From NCBI RefSeq assembly GCF_047302285.1, contig NZ_CP154845.1, positions 310,001 to 374,000 on the forward strand: a stretch of DNA of 64,000 nt, read 5' to 3'. The notes under the pieces are model-generated. The model was given only the letters and a program-made list of their open reading frames with translations. It had not been told where the DNA came from and did no database searches. The position numbers and the translations under genes are program-made. This document shows, piece by piece, positions 52,814-62,415 of the stretch; position 1 is the first letter of the stretch, and every line of letters begins with the position of its first letter. Origin of the DNA: Robertmurraya sp047302285 (lineage in GTDB: Bacteria > Bacillota > Bacilli > Bacillales > Cytobacillaceae).

Positions 52814-53185
52814 ATGAAGGGGAAAATATTAATTGTTGATGATCAGTTTGGGATTCGTATTCTGTTAAACGAAGTATTACAAAAAGAGGGATATGAGACC
52901 CATCAAGCAGCGAATGGGGTACAAGCTTTAGACATTGTCACCAACAATTGTCCAGATTTAGTGTTGCTTGATATGAAAATTCCAGGGATGGATGGAATTG
53001 AAATTTTAAAAAGAATGAAGTTAATTAATCAAGATATTCGTGTCATTATCATGACAGCATATGGGGAATTGGATATGATCCAAGAGGCCAAAAATTTAGG
53101 AGCACTTGCCCATTTTGCAAAGCCATTTGATATTGACGATATCCGAGAAGCTGTAAAAAAATATATTGCTTTACCCGAAGAGTAA
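52814..53185 (+). CDS. spo0F: sporulation phosphorelay response regulator Spo0F
   Basis: A single-domain receiver (123 aa) that takes phosphate from sporulation kinases and passes it to Spo0B. The acidic pair is in IVDDQFGIR (residues 10-11), the phospho-acceptor aspartate in LVLLDMKIPGMDG (54), with MTAYGE (Thr 82) and FAKPFD (Lys 104). No output domain is attached, as expected. The RR surface QFGIR is characteristic of Spo0F. AGAGGTGG precedes the ATG. Confidence 0.96.
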   Translation: MKGKILIVDDQFGIRILLNEVLQKEGYETHQAANGVQALDIVTNNCPDLVLLDMKIPGMDGIEILKRMKLINQDIRVIIMTAYGELDMIQEAKNLGALAHFAKPFDIDDIREAVKKYIALPEE

Positions 53186-53463
53186 CCCATTTTTATGAGA
53201 ACGTACTTGTTGTAGGGGTTCTCCGTTTCAAGTACCTCAAAAGACAACGTTTTCAACCGTTCTGACGGTATTTTATCTATTACATATTTTAAACTTTGTC
53301 CATAATCTCAATAGCTTTTCCTTTTTATCTTTGGTAGAATGTTTTACAGGATCATTCTTCACAAGGCTCAGAATATAAAGTACATAACTGTGATTTATAA
53401 AGGGAAAACTTTTAAAGTAATTCAGCCATTGGGAGACTAGATCATGTAAAAGGAGGAAGAAAA

Positions 53464-54321
53464 ATGCCTTTAGTTTCAATGAAGGAAATGCTTATTCAAG
53501 CAAAAGAGGGCGGCTATGCTGTCGGCCAATTTAATCTTAATAACTTAGAGTTTACTCAAGCTATTTTGCAAGCTGCTGAGGAAGAAAAGTCACCAGTTAT
53601 TCTTGGTGTTTCTGAAGGAGCAGGTCGTTATATGGGAGGCTTTAAAACCGTTGTTAAAATGGTTGAAGGTCTTTTAGAAGATTACAAAATTACTGTTCCA
53701 GTGGCGATCCATTTAGACCATGGATCAAGCTTTGATAAATGTAAAGAAGCAATTGATGCTGGCTTTACTTCTGTAATGATTGATGCTTCTCACCATCCAT
53801 TTGAAGAAAATGTAGAAACAACAAAGAAAGTTGTTGAATACGCTCATTCAAAAGGTGTTTCAGTTGAAGCTGAATTAGGTACTGTAGGTGGACAAGAGGA
53901 TGATGTCGTAGCAGAAGGCGTTATCTATGCTGATCCACAAGAATGTGTAGAGCTAGTAAAGCAAACAGGCATTGACTGTCTTGCTCCAGCTTTAGGTTCT
54001 GTTCATGGTCCTTATAAAGGCGAACCAAACCTTGGCTTCAAAGAAATGGAGGAAATCGGGAAAGCAACTGGTCTTCCTTTAGTACTTCATGGCGGTACTG
54101 GAATTCCTACAAAGGATATCCAAAAGTCCGTTTCTTTAGGAACTGCTAAAATTAACGTAAATACAGAAAACCAAATCGCTTCTGCAAAAGTAGTCCGTGA
54201 AGTATTAGCTGCAAAGCCAAATGAATACGATCCACGTAAATACTTAGGACCTGCACGCGATGCTATTAAAGCTACAGTTATTGGCAAAATGCGTGAATTC
54301 GGTTCTTCAGGAAAAGCGTAA
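53464..54321 (+). CDS. fbaA: class II fructose-1,6-bisphosphate aldolase
   Basis: A zinc-dependent glycolytic aldolase of 285 aa. Metal-binding and catalytic parts include AIHLDHGSSFDKCKEAIDAG, SVEAELGTVGGQEDD, GSVHGPYKG and LVLHGGTGIP. The order spo0F-fbaA-tal is that of B. subtilis. AAAGGAGG lies before the ATG, and a strong terminator separates it from tal. Confidence 0.96.
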   Translation: MPLVSMKEMLIQAKEGGYAVGQFNLNNLEFTQAILQAAEEEKSPVILGVSEGAGRYMGGFKTVVKMVEGLLEDYKITVPVAIHLDHGSSFDKCKEAIDAGFTSVMIDASHHPFEENVETTKKVVEYAHSKGVSVEAELGTVGGQEDDVVAEGVIYADPQECVELVKQTGIDCLAPALGSVHGPYKGEPNLGFKEMEEIGKATGLPLVLHGGTGIPTKDIQKSVSLGTAKINVNTENQIASAKVVREVLAAKPNEYDPRKYLGPARDAIKATVIGKMREFGSSGKA

Positions 54322-54350
54322 TATTCCATAACAAGTAGCACGAAGACATA

Positions 54351-54382
54351 AAAACCGCCTTTTTCCTTAAGGCGGTTTTAAT
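54351..54382 (+). terminator. terminator of fbaA
   Basis: AAAACCGCCTT (54351-54361) pairs perfectly with AAGGCGGTTTT (54369-54379). Confidence 0.9.
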
Positions 54383-54453
54383 TTCATTTTTCTGCAATTC
54401 TTTATATTTCGTATTTCTACATAATAAATTTTTTACAAAGGAGACAAAAGACG

Positions 54454-55104
54454 ATGAAATTTTTTATTGATACTGCAAATATAGAAGAAATTAAAGAAGC
54501 TTATTCTCTAGGGATTATTGCTGGAGTTACAACAAATCCATCCCTTGTAGCAAAAGAAAAAAATGTTACATTTGAGGATCGTCTTCGTGAAATAACAGCT
54601 CTTGTCCCAGGTTCTGTAAGTGCAGAAGTCATTGCGCTTGATGCTGAAGGAATGATTCGTGAAGGCCGTGAGTTAGCAAAAATTGCCCCAAATATTACGA
54701 TTAAAGTTCCGATGACGCCAGAAGGATTGAAGGCTGTATCTGTTTTTTCCAAAGAAGGAATTAAAACAAATGTAACCCTAATTTTTAGTGCCAATCAAGC
54801 GTTGCTAGCAGCTCGAGCAGGAGCTTCTTATGTTTCACCATTTTTAGGTAGACTTGATGATATCGGGCACGATGGCCTAGAACTTGTTTCCACTATTTCT
54901 GAAATCTTCACCATCCACGACATTGATACTGAAATTATTGCAGCATCAATAAGACATCCACAGCATGTAACTGAGGCAGCATTAAGAGGTGCCGATATTG
55001 CAACAATCCCATATAAGATTATTCTGAAGTTATGTTCTCACCCTTTAACAGATAAAGGAATTGAGGCATTTTTGGCAGATTGGAGTAAGCGAGATTCAAA
55101 ATAA
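54454..55104 (+). CDS. tal: transaldolase / fructose-6-phosphate aldolase family
   Basis: A short (216 aa) Schiff-base aldolase of the TalC/Fsa type, B. subtilis YwjH relative. It starts FFIDTANIEEIKEA, has GVTTNPSLVAKE, and the Schiff-base lysine in NITIKVPMTPEG (about residue 84). Members of this group may act as transaldolase in the pentose phosphate pathway; sequence alone does not separate that from F6P aldolase. Confidence 0.9.
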   Translation: MKFFIDTANIEEIKEAYSLGIIAGVTTNPSLVAKEKNVTFEDRLREITALVPGSVSAEVIALDAEGMIREGRELAKIAPNITIKVPMTPEGLKAVSVFSKEGIKTNVTLIFSANQALLAARAGASYVSPFLGRLDDIGHDGLELVSTISEIFTIHDIDTEIIAASIRHPQHVTEAALRGADIATIPYKIILKLCSHPLTDKGIEAFLADWSKRDSK

Positions 55105-55301
55105 TAAATTATACTGAAATTGTACATTTATGGTAAAGTGATTAAAGGAGCTTTTACTTTTAAAATCACGAATGTATTTGCTAGAACATGTCAATATTGC
55201 TAAATAAGAGAGTAGATTGGTTTACCCATTCCTTTCATCATTTTGACGCATGAAGGGACTACTGTGTAAATAACTACATCAAGTATAGAAGGGAGTCAGA
55301 G

Positions 55302-56588
55302 ATGGATAAGCTCAAAATTGCAGGCGGCTATCCCTTGCAAGGGACAGTGCGTATAAGCGGCGCAAAAAACAGTGCAGTGGCTCTTATCCCTGCGACTATT
55401 TTGGCCGACTCACCTGTTACGATAGAAGGTTTGCCTGAAATTTCTGATGTCGAGTTACTCAAAAGTCTTCTAGAGGAAATTGGAGGATCTGTACAATTTT
55501 CAAATCATGAAATGACTGTTGATCCTTCTGCCATGATTTCGATGCCATTGCCGAATGGCAAGGTAAAAAAGCTCCGCGCATCCTATTATTTAATGGGTGC
55601 CATGCTTGGCCGTTTTAAAAAAGCGGTGATCGGTTTACCAGGCGGCTGTCATTTAGGACCGAGACCGATTGATCAGCATATAAAAGGGTTTGAAGCGTTA
55701 GGTGCTAAGGTAACCAACGAGCAAGGAGCGATTTATTTACGTGCAGATGAACTCGTTGGAGCAAGAATTTATTTAGACGTTGTAAGTGTTGGAGCAACGA
55801 TCAACATTATGCTTGCGGCTGTCCGTGCAAAGGGACGTACGATTATTGAAAATGCAGCAAAAGAGCCGGAAATTATCGATGTTGCGACGCTTTTAACGAA
55901 TATGGGAGCGAAGATAAAAGGTGCCGGAACAGATGTTATCCGCATCGATGGAGTGGACGAGCTTCACGGCTGCAGACATACAATCATTCCTGACAGAATA
56001 GAAGCTGGAACATACTTAATTTTAGGAGCCGCAGTGGGAAATGGAATACTCATCGATAACATTATTCCTCAGCATTTAGAATCCCTGATTGCTAAGCTTC
56101 GCGAAATGGGTGTTCCAATTGATACGAAAGATGATCAAGTATTTGTCGGGAAAGCGGATTCTTTTAAACCGGTAGATATTAAAACCCTTGTCTACCCAGG
56201 GTTTCCAACCGATCTTCAGCAACCTTTTACGTCGTTATTAACAAAAGCACAAGGGACAAGTGTTGTCACAGATACGATTTACGGAGCCCGTTTTAAGCAT
56301 ATTGATGAATTGCGCAGAATGAATGCCAACATCAAGGTAGAAGGCCGTTCCGCGATTGTCAGTGGACCAGTGCAACTACAAGGGGCTAAGGTGAAGGCGA
56401 GTGACCTTCGTGCTGGAGCCGCTCTCGTAATAGCTGGCTTGATTGCAGAGGGAGTCACAGAGATCACTGGTGTAGACCATATAGATAGGGGATACAGTTA
56501 TCTCGTTGAAAAGCTAGAAGGCTTAGGTGCGACCATTTGGAGAGAACAACTTTCAAAAGAAGAAATGGAGCAAATGAAACAAGCCTAA
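55302..56588 (+). CDS. murAB: UDP-N-acetylglucosamine 1-carboxyvinyltransferase
   Basis: MurA, the first committed step of peptidoglycan synthesis (enolpyruvate transfer; target of fosfomycin in the family). 428 aa; the active-site lysine is in SGAKNSAVALIPA, and the catalytic cysteine in LPGGCHLGPRPIDQHIKGFE (about residue 117). Low-GC Gram-positives have two MurA proteins; the position between tal and glpX/rho indicates the MurAB (MurZ) copy. Confidence 0.93.
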   Translation: MDKLKIAGGYPLQGTVRISGAKNSAVALIPATILADSPVTIEGLPEISDVELLKSLLEEIGGSVQFSNHEMTVDPSAMISMPLPNGKVKKLRASYYLMGAMLGRFKKAVIGLPGGCHLGPRPIDQHIKGFEALGAKVTNEQGAIYLRADELVGARIYLDVVSVGATINIMLAAVRAKGRTIIENAAKEPEIIDVATLLTNMGAKIKGAGTDVIRIDGVDELHGCRHTIIPDRIEAGTYLILGAAVGNGILIDNIIPQHLESLIAKLREMGVPIDTKDDQVFVGKADSFKPVDIKTLVYPGFPTDLQQPFTSLLTKAQGTSVVTDTIYGARFKHIDELRRMNANIKVEGRSAIVSGPVQLQGAKVKASDLRAGAALVIAGLIAEGVTEITGVDHIDRGYSYLVEKLEGLGATIWREQLSKEEMEQMKQA

Positions 56589-56645
56589 GAGGGGAAATCT
56601 TTTTCATTGCGCCATAGAGTAACAAGATTTGGGGGAGGAAGACCA

Positions 56646-57608
56646 ATGGAAAGAAGTTTATCAATGGAGCTTGTCCGCGTGACAGAGGCAGCAGCGTTGT
56701 CATCTGCACGTTGGATGGGTAGAGGGAAAAAGGACGAAGCAGACGATGCAGCTACTACTGCAATGAGAGATGTTTTTAACACGATTCCGATGAGAGGGAC
56801 GGTCGTGATTGGGGAAGGTGAAATGGACGAGGCACCGATGCTTTATATCGGTGAAAAGCTAGGGACTGGAAATGGCCCTGAAGTGGACGTTGCCGTTGAT
56901 CCGTTAGAAGGAACGAATATTGTTGCTTCGGGAGGATGGAATGCCCTGGCGGTTATTGCGATCGCAGACCGTGGTAACTTACTCCATGCACCGGACATGT
57001 ATATGGATAAAATTGCGGTTGGACCTGAAGCGGTTGGACAAATTGATATTAATGCTTCTGTGACCGATAATTTAAGAGCGGTTGCAAGAGCGAAAAATAA
57101 GGATATTGAAGATGTTGTGGCAACGGTGTTGAATCGTCCGCGCCACGCCAAAATCATTGAAGAGATCCGTGAAGCAGGAGCACGTATCAAGCTCATTAAT
57201 GATGGGGATGTTGCCGGTGCTTACAATACGGCATTCAATCGTACCGGTGTAGACATTTTATTTGGTTCTGGTGGAGCCCCTGAAGGAGTGCTTGCAGCAG
57301 TGGCTTTAAAATGCCTTGGTGGAGAACTTCAAGGAAGACTTCTTCCACAGGATGATGCCGAATTAGAAAGATGTAAGAAGATGGGGATCGACGTGAACAA
57401 GGTATTACGCATGGAGGACCTTGTTAAGGGTGACGATGCCATTTTTGCAGCAACAGGAATCACAGATGGGGAATTATTAAAAGGCGTCCAATACAAGGGT
57501 TCATACGGTTCTACACACACGCTCGTCATGAGAGCGAAATCGGGAACGATTCGATTTGTTGAGGGTCGTCATAGTTTAAAAAAGAAACCTAATTTAGTGA
57601 TTAAATAA
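56646..57608 (+). CDS. glpX: class II fructose-1,6-bisphosphatase GlpX
   Basis: A gluconeogenic phosphatase of about 320 aa with the metal-binding GEGEMDEAPMLYIGE and AVDPLEGTNIVASGG motifs and GSGGAPEGVLAAVALK. ATG 56646 follows GGGGGAGGA; the extension to 56607 precedes this site and is not expected to be translated. The stop codon forms the edge of a family A repeat. Confidence 0.93.
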   Translation: MERSLSMELVRVTEAAALSSARWMGRGKKDEADDAATTAMRDVFNTIPMRGTVVIGEGEMDEAPMLYIGEKLGTGNGPEVDVAVDPLEGTNIVASGGWNALAVIAIADRGNLLHAPDMYMDKIAVGPEAVGQIDINASVTDNLRAVARAKNKDIEDVVATVLNRPRHAKIIEEIREAGARIKLINDGDVAGAYNTAFNRTGVDILFGSGGAPEGVLAAVALKCLGGELQGRLLPQDDAELERCKKMGIDVNKVLRMEDLVKGDDAIFAATGITDGELLKGVQYKGSYGSTHTLVMRAKSGTIRFVEGRHSLKKKPNLVIK

Positions 57609-57706
57609 GGCTCTTTTCGCGATGGTTGAGTAAATAAGCACCTATATCTCATCTTTAAATAATAGGTGAAAGTTTTACGAAAACCCATAATCTATAGCAT
57701 TGAAGG
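57607..57706 (+). repeat. dispersed repeat family A, medium copy
   Basis: Begins AAGGCTCTTTTCGC inside the glpX stop codon and ends after TTTTACGAAAACCC. The interior is shorter than in the copies at 14411 and 18701. Confidence 0.55.
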
Positions 57707-57735
57707 CTCTGGCTTGAACTATTTTTGAGCCAGAG
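57707..57735. terminator. hairpin in the glpX-rho gap
   Basis: CTCTGGCT (57707-57714) pairs with AGCCAGAG (57728-57735). The T-run is weak. In the rest of the 490-bp gap before rho (57736-58098) I see only AT-rich sequence and no open frame worth reporting; it may be the rho leader. Confidence 0.5.
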
Positions 57736-58098
57736 TTCGTTTAGAAAAAAGGGTTTAGAAAGTTGATGTCGAATACATTACTTCAACTCCTTCCAAACAA
57801 AAGTCCTTCCAATTTCCGTAAAATAATGATTATATTCAAACCAATTTGAAAAATTTATATTGATTAATATTTGTAAAACAGGGTAAAATAAAAATTGTTT
57901 TTTATTTTGAAAGTAAATGATTATTTTTGTATTGATCTGACCAATAAAAATGTCAGAAAATAAGTGAATTTTTCTCTTCCTATGCTTCCTATTGCCTCAA
58001 AGCGCAATCTTTCCTTATTTCTTAGAGAAGTCCTTTTTCATTAAAAATAGAGGCACAAGATTCAATCCAATTTATTAAATTTAAAGAGTGGTGTAATC

Positions 58099-59364
58099 AT
58101 GGAATTAACAATTTCCGGTTTAGAAAATATGAAGTTAAAGGAACTCTATGAACTTGCTAAAACGTATAGAGTATCCTATTACAGTAAACTGACAAAAAAA
58201 GAATTAATTTTTGCGATTTTAAAAGCACGTGCAGAGCAAGAAGGGTATTTCTTCATGGAGGGAGTACTTGAAATTATTCAATCTGAAGGTTTTGGTTTCC
58301 TTCGACCGATCAATTATTCTCCAAGCTCAGAAGACATTTACATTTCCGCCTCACAAATTAGAAGGTTTGACTTAAGAAACGGTGATAAAGTTTCAGGTAA
58401 GGTACGTCCTCCTAAAGAGAATGAGCGTTATTTCGGTCTTCTACATGTGGAAGCAGTCAATGGCGATGACCCAGAATCAGCGAAAGAGCGCGTTCACTTT
58501 CCAGCATTAACTCCCCTTTACCCTGATAGACAAATGAAGCTTGAAACAACTCCTAAGCATATGTCTACAAGAATAATGGATTTAATTGCACCTGTTGGGT
58601 TTGGTCAACGTGGATTAATCGTAGCACCACCAAAGGCAGGTAAGACGGTACTTTTAAAACAAATTGCCAACAGTATCACAACGAACCATCCAGAAGCAGA
58701 ATTAATTGTTCTCCTCATTGACGAACGTCCGGAAGAGGTAACCGATATTGAGCGTTCTGTTGCAGGCGACGTCGTCAGTTCTACCTTTGATGAAGTTCCA
58801 GAAAACCATATTAAAGTAGCTGAGCTTGTGTTAGAAAGAGCGATGAGACTTGTCGAGCATAAAAGAGATGTCGTCATTTTGATGGATAGTATTACTCGTT
58901 TAGCTCGTGCCTACAACCTTGTCATCCCACCAAGTGGACGTACTCTTTCCGGAGGGATCGATCCAGCGGCTTTCCATAGACCGAAGCGTTTCTTTGGAGC
59001 TGCCCGTAATATTGAAGAGGGTGGAAGCTTAACGATTCTAGCTACTGCTCTAGTGGATACAGGTTCACGTATGGATGATGTCATTTACGAAGAATTTAAA
59101 GGAACAGGGAACCTCGAGCTTCACCTTGATCGTGGACTTGCTGAAAGAAGAATCTTCCCTGCGATTGATATTCGTCGTTCTGGTACACGTAAAGAAGAAC
59201 TTCTTATTCCGAAGGATCACCTTGATAAGCTATGGGCAATCCGTAAATCAATGACAGATAGCCCAGACTTCGTGGACAAGTTCTTGCGCAAGCTAAAATC
59301 AACTAAATCCAATGAAGAATTCTTTGCTAAGCTAGATGAGGAGATTAAGGCGAAAAGATCTTAA
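58099..59364 (+). CDS. rho: transcription termination factor Rho
   Basis: Hexameric RNA helicase of 421 aa. N-terminal helical part (MKLKELYELAKTYRVSYYSKLTKK), cold-shock-like RNA-binding domain (GFGFLRPINYSPSSEDIYIS), then the RecA-type motor with P-loop APPKAGKTVLLKQ and Walker B VVILMDSITRLARAYN. A weak ribosome site (AGAGTGGTG) and a long leader suggest control of its own level, as for rho in other bacteria; this is inference. Confidence 0.96.
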   Translation: MELTISGLENMKLKELYELAKTYRVSYYSKLTKKELIFAILKARAEQEGYFFMEGVLEIIQSEGFGFLRPINYSPSSEDIYISASQIRRFDLRNGDKVSGKVRPPKENERYFGLLHVEAVNGDDPESAKERVHFPALTPLYPDRQMKLETTPKHMSTRIMDLIAPVGFGQRGLIVAPPKAGKTVLLKQIANSITTNHPEAELIVLLIDERPEEVTDIERSVAGDVVSSTFDEVPENHIKVAELVLERAMRLVEHKRDVVILMDSITRLARAYNLVIPPSGRTLSGGIDPAAFHRPKRFFGAARNIEEGGSLTILATALVDTGSRMDDVIYEEFKGTGNLELHLDRGLAERRIFPAIDIRRSGTRKEELLIPKDHLDKLWAIRKSMTDSPDFVDKFLRKLKSTKSNEEFFAKLDEEIKAKRS

Positions 59365-59518
59365 TGACTTTTGTGTAAAAAAATTCCCATATTGCAATTC
59401 ATATTTTGCGCTGTTATAATAGTTTTTGTGCGTTTAAGATTTTTAGCAGCATGGCCAAACTATGCTGTATAGATAACTCTGTTTCGAAAGATTCAGGGCG
59501 AAAAGGAGCTGAAAAGGA

Positions 59519-59734
59519 ATGAAATCAGGAATTCATCCAAATTATAAAAAAGCAATGGTGAAATGTGCTTGTGGTAACGAGTTTGAAACAGGTTCTGTTC
59601 AACAAGAAATTCGTGTTGAAACTTGTTCTGAGTGCCATCCATTCTATACTGGTCGTCAAAAATTCGCTGAAGCTGGCGGACGTGTTGACCGCTTCAACAA
59701 GAAATATGGCCTTAAATCACAACAACAACAATAA
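59519..59734 (+). CDS. rpmE: ribosomal protein L31, zinc form
   Basis: A 71-residue bL31 with both cysteine pairs (KCACGNEF and CSECHPFYTG), so it is the zinc-binding C+ type. A strong AAAGGAG ribosome site and a terminator after it mark a single-gene unit, in its usual place after rho. Confidence 0.95.
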   Translation: MKSGIHPNYKKAMVKCACGNEFETGSVQQEIRVETCSECHPFYTGRQKFAEAGGRVDRFNKKYGLKSQQQQ

Positions 59735-59743
59735 TCATTCATT

Positions 59744-59772
59744 AAACAGGCAGAACCTTTGCCTGTTTTTTA
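59744..59772 (+). terminator. terminator of rpmE
   Basis: AAACAGGC (59744-59751) pairs with GCCTGTTT (59761-59768), followed by TTTT. Confidence 0.88.
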
Positions 59773-59938
59773 TTTCAAATTTGCCTAATTCATTGAAATT
59801 TAACATAGATAGTTTACATAGATTCAATCGAGTTCATAGTGTGAGCGGTCAGTAAAAGGGTTAAACTCTTTTTTACTGAAGTTAGAACATTGTGAAAATG
59901 ATTTGAATCGTATGTATCATGAAAGGAGAGACCTGTGC

Positions 59939-60559
59939 ATGTATGTAGTAAATCATCATCACGGCTGGGTAGAAGTAGTGTGCGGAAGCATGTTTTCTGG
60001 GAAATCGGAGGAGTTAATTCGCCGCGTTCGTAGAGCCCAATATGCAAAACAAAAAGTGGCTGTCTTTAAGCCGAAAATTGATAACCGCTATAGCAATGAT
60101 GCTGTCGTCTCTCATAATGGTACATCATTCAATGCCATCCCAATTGCTCACTCAATGGACATTTTTAAACATATTGAATCAGACGAGGACGTTATTGCGA
60201 TCGATGAGGTTCAGTTTTTTGATTCGGAAATTCTTAACGTCATTCAGCATTTAGCAGATAGTGGTCATCGTGTCATTGCAGCTGGTCTTGACCAAGATTT
60301 TCGTGGCGAGCCGTTCGGGCAAATGCCAAACGTCATGGCGATTGCTGAATCTGTGACAAAGCTTCAAGCGGTTTGTACGGTTTGTGGTTCGCCGGCTAGT
60401 CGTACACAGCGCTTAATCAACGGGAACCCAGCTTCCTATGATGATCCGATTATTTTAGTCGGAGCATCTGAAGCATATGAAGCCCGCTGTCGTCACCATC
60501 ATGAAGTCCCAAAGTCCCCAAACGTGATTGAAAAGGATATTACTTCTCAATCCGTATAA
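59939..60559 (+). CDS. tdk: thymidine kinase
   Basis: Type II thymidine kinase (206 aa) for thymidine salvage. P-loop GSMFSGKSEELIRR, Walker B AIDEVQFFD, lasso/zinc cysteines in AVCTVCGSPASRTQR and CRHHHEVP (one late ligand position is His). ATG 59939 follows AAAGGAGAG; the frame begins further upstream but lacks a ribosome site. Confidence 0.94.
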   Translation: MYVVNHHHGWVEVVCGSMFSGKSEELIRRVRRAQYAKQKVAVFKPKIDNRYSNDAVVSHNGTSFNAIPIAHSMDIFKHIESDEDVIAIDEVQFFDSEILNVIQHLADSGHRVIAAGLDQDFRGEPFGQMPNVMAIAESVTKLQAVCTVCGSPASRTQRLINGNPASYDDPIILVGASEAYEARCRHHHEVPKSPNVIEKDITSQSV

Positions 60560-60627
60560 AATCAATGCAGACAGAGTAGCGGGATTTAATATGTGCTAAA
60601 TGTAGCTGTATATTGTATAAAAAAGGA

Positions 60628-60657
60628 AACTTGCCATAGCTATTGGCGAGTTTTTTT
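60628..60657 (+). terminator. terminator of tdk
   Basis: AACTTGCCA (60628-60636) pairs with TGGCGAGTT (60644-60652, one G-U), followed by TTTTT. Confidence 0.85.
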
Positions 60658-60769
60658 AAGTTGATCTCCAACCGATCAATGCAGACTTTGGAAATATCTT
60701 CTTCCTCACATTTTCTAAAATTGGGCATTCTAAAAAGAGATGAATTTAGGATGTAAGGATGTGAGGTTA

Positions 60770-61168
60770 ATGAGAAAACTTTCTTTACTCGTATTTCTTT
60801 TCTTTTTAACAGCTTGTAATGGTGCCCTCGAAAATGAACTAGTGGAGGACAAGAATCCAACAGGTACGAATGTAACCAATCGTGAACTTCCAGGTAGAAC
60901 AATGTCTGATCAAAATCCAAACTTAATCAACACAGGTTCGGAACGAAATCAAGGTACTGATATTGAGCATGCCAAAAAAGTCATCTCTGATACAGGTGAG
61001 TTCACCCCCGATTCGGTCTGGATTAATGGCAATGATTTATGGGTAACAGCTCATACAGACAAGGATTTATCTGCAAAGGAAAAAATCGATGCTCAGGCAA
61101 AGCTCCATAAATTATTGATGGGTGCACTTCCAAGCTATGATATTGAAGTTCAAGTAAATGAAGATTGA
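60770..61168 (+). CDS. putative lipoprotein
   Basis: A 132-residue protein with a lipoprotein signal peptide (RKLSLLVFLFFLTAC, lipobox LTAC with the lipid-attached cysteine at about residue 17). It is followed by a polar linker and a folded domain from about residue 65. I do not recognise a family with certainty; the domain loosely recalls YhcN/YlaJ spore lipoproteins, but the match is weak. ATG 60770 is preferred, since the ten residues before it would spoil the signal peptide. Confidence 0.7.
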   Translation: MRKLSLLVFLFFLTACNGALENELVEDKNPTGTNVTNRELPGRTMSDQNPNLINTGSERNQGTDIEHAKKVISDTGEFTPDSVWINGNDLWVTAHTDKDLSAKEKIDAQAKLHKLLMGALPSYDIEVQVNED

Positions 61169-61195
61169 ACATGCTCAATATGGGCATGTTTTTTT
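61168..61195 (+). terminator. terminator of the lipoprotein gene
   Basis: AACATGC (61168-61174) pairs with GCATGTT (61184-61190), followed by TTTTT. Confidence 0.85.
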
Positions 61196-61341
61196 CGGAT
61201 TGGTTTTGACGAGGTTTTGTCACTATACTATAATTAGAATGTTATAGGTATTTTCAGTCGATTTCTTAATGGAAATTGATTCATTTATATGCAAATGTAC
61301 GCTAAACCCATAAAAAGGGAATTAAACCTGAGGTGAAACAC

Positions 61342-62415
61342 ATGTTTGATCGTTTACAAGCGGTGGAAGACCGTTATGAAAAATTAAATGAACTATTAAG
61401 TGACCCGGAAATTGTTAATGATCCAAAGAAATTACGTGAGTATTCGAAGGAACAATCTGATATACAAGAAACCGTTGACACATACCGAGAATACAAAGAG
61501 GTACGTGGCCAATTTCAGGATGCAAAAGCAATGCTTGAGGAAAAGCTAGATGCTGAAATGCGTGAAATGGTAAAAGAAGAGATTGGTGAACTCGAAGAAA
61601 GAGTAGATGATCTTGAAGCACGTTTAAAGCTTCTTCTTATTCCAAAGGATCCGAATGATGATAAGAACGTAATTATGGAAATCCGCGGAGCTGCAGGGGG
61701 AGATGAAGCGGCCCTTTTTGCAGGGGACCTTTACCGTATGTATAGCCGCTTTGCAGAATCTCAAGGATGGAAGACGGAAGTCATTGAATCGAGCTCCACA
61801 GGTGTGGGTGGACTAAAGGAAATCATTTTTATGATAAATGGTAATGGCGCTTATTCAAAGCTTAAGTTTGAAAATGGTGCTCACCGTGTACAACGTGTCC
61901 CTGAGACAGAGTCAGGCGGACGTATTCACACTTCTACGGCAACGGTTGTGGTTTTACCAGAAGCAGAAGAAGTAGAGGTAGAAATTCACGATAAAGATAT
62001 TCGTTTTGATACGTACGCTTCTTCTGGTGCTGGTGGACAAAGTGTTAACACGACGATGTCAGCCGTACGTCTAACTCATATCCCGACAGGTATCGTTGTT
62101 ACATGTCAGGATGAAAAATCTCAGCATAAAAACCGAGACAAAGCGATGAAGGTATTGCGTGCTCGTGTATATGATAAATTCCAACAAGAAGCGCAAGCTG
62201 AATATGACCAAAATCGTAAATCTGCTGTCGGTACTGGAGATCGCTCTGAGCGAATCCGTACATATAACTTCCCGCAAAATCGTGTGACGGACCACAGAAT
62301 CGGCTTAACGATTCAAAAACTCGATCAGATTCTCCAAGGAAAAATGGATGAAATCATCGATGCGTTAATTTTAGAAGAGCAATCTGCGAAGCTGGAAAGT
62401 GCATCAGATGTGTAA
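61342..62415 (+). CDS. prfA: peptide chain release factor 1
   Basis: RF1 reads UAA and UAG stop codons; 357 aa. The GGQ loop is in SSGAGGQSVNTT (about residue 233), and the codon-reading P-x-T type loop in the middle domain fits PETESGG. ATG 61342 follows TGAGGTGA. It overlaps prmC by a few bases, and PrmC methylates the glutamine of its GGQ motif. In a selenocysteine-using cell UGA is read by RF2, so RF1 does not compete at fdnG. Confidence 0.96.
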   Translation: MFDRLQAVEDRYEKLNELLSDPEIVNDPKKLREYSKEQSDIQETVDTYREYKEVRGQFQDAKAMLEEKLDAEMREMVKEEIGELEERVDDLEARLKLLLIPKDPNDDKNVIMEIRGAAGGDEAALFAGDLYRMYSRFAESQGWKTEVIESSSTGVGGLKEIIFMINGNGAYSKLKFENGAHRVQRVPETESGGRIHTSTATVVVLPEAEEVEVEIHDKDIRFDTYASSGAGGQSVNTTMSAVRLTHIPTGIVVTCQDEKSQHKNRDKAMKVLRARVYDKFQQEAQAEYDQNRKSAVGTGDRSERIRTYNFPQNRVTDHRIGLTIQKLDQILQGKMDEIIDALILEEQSAKLESASDV

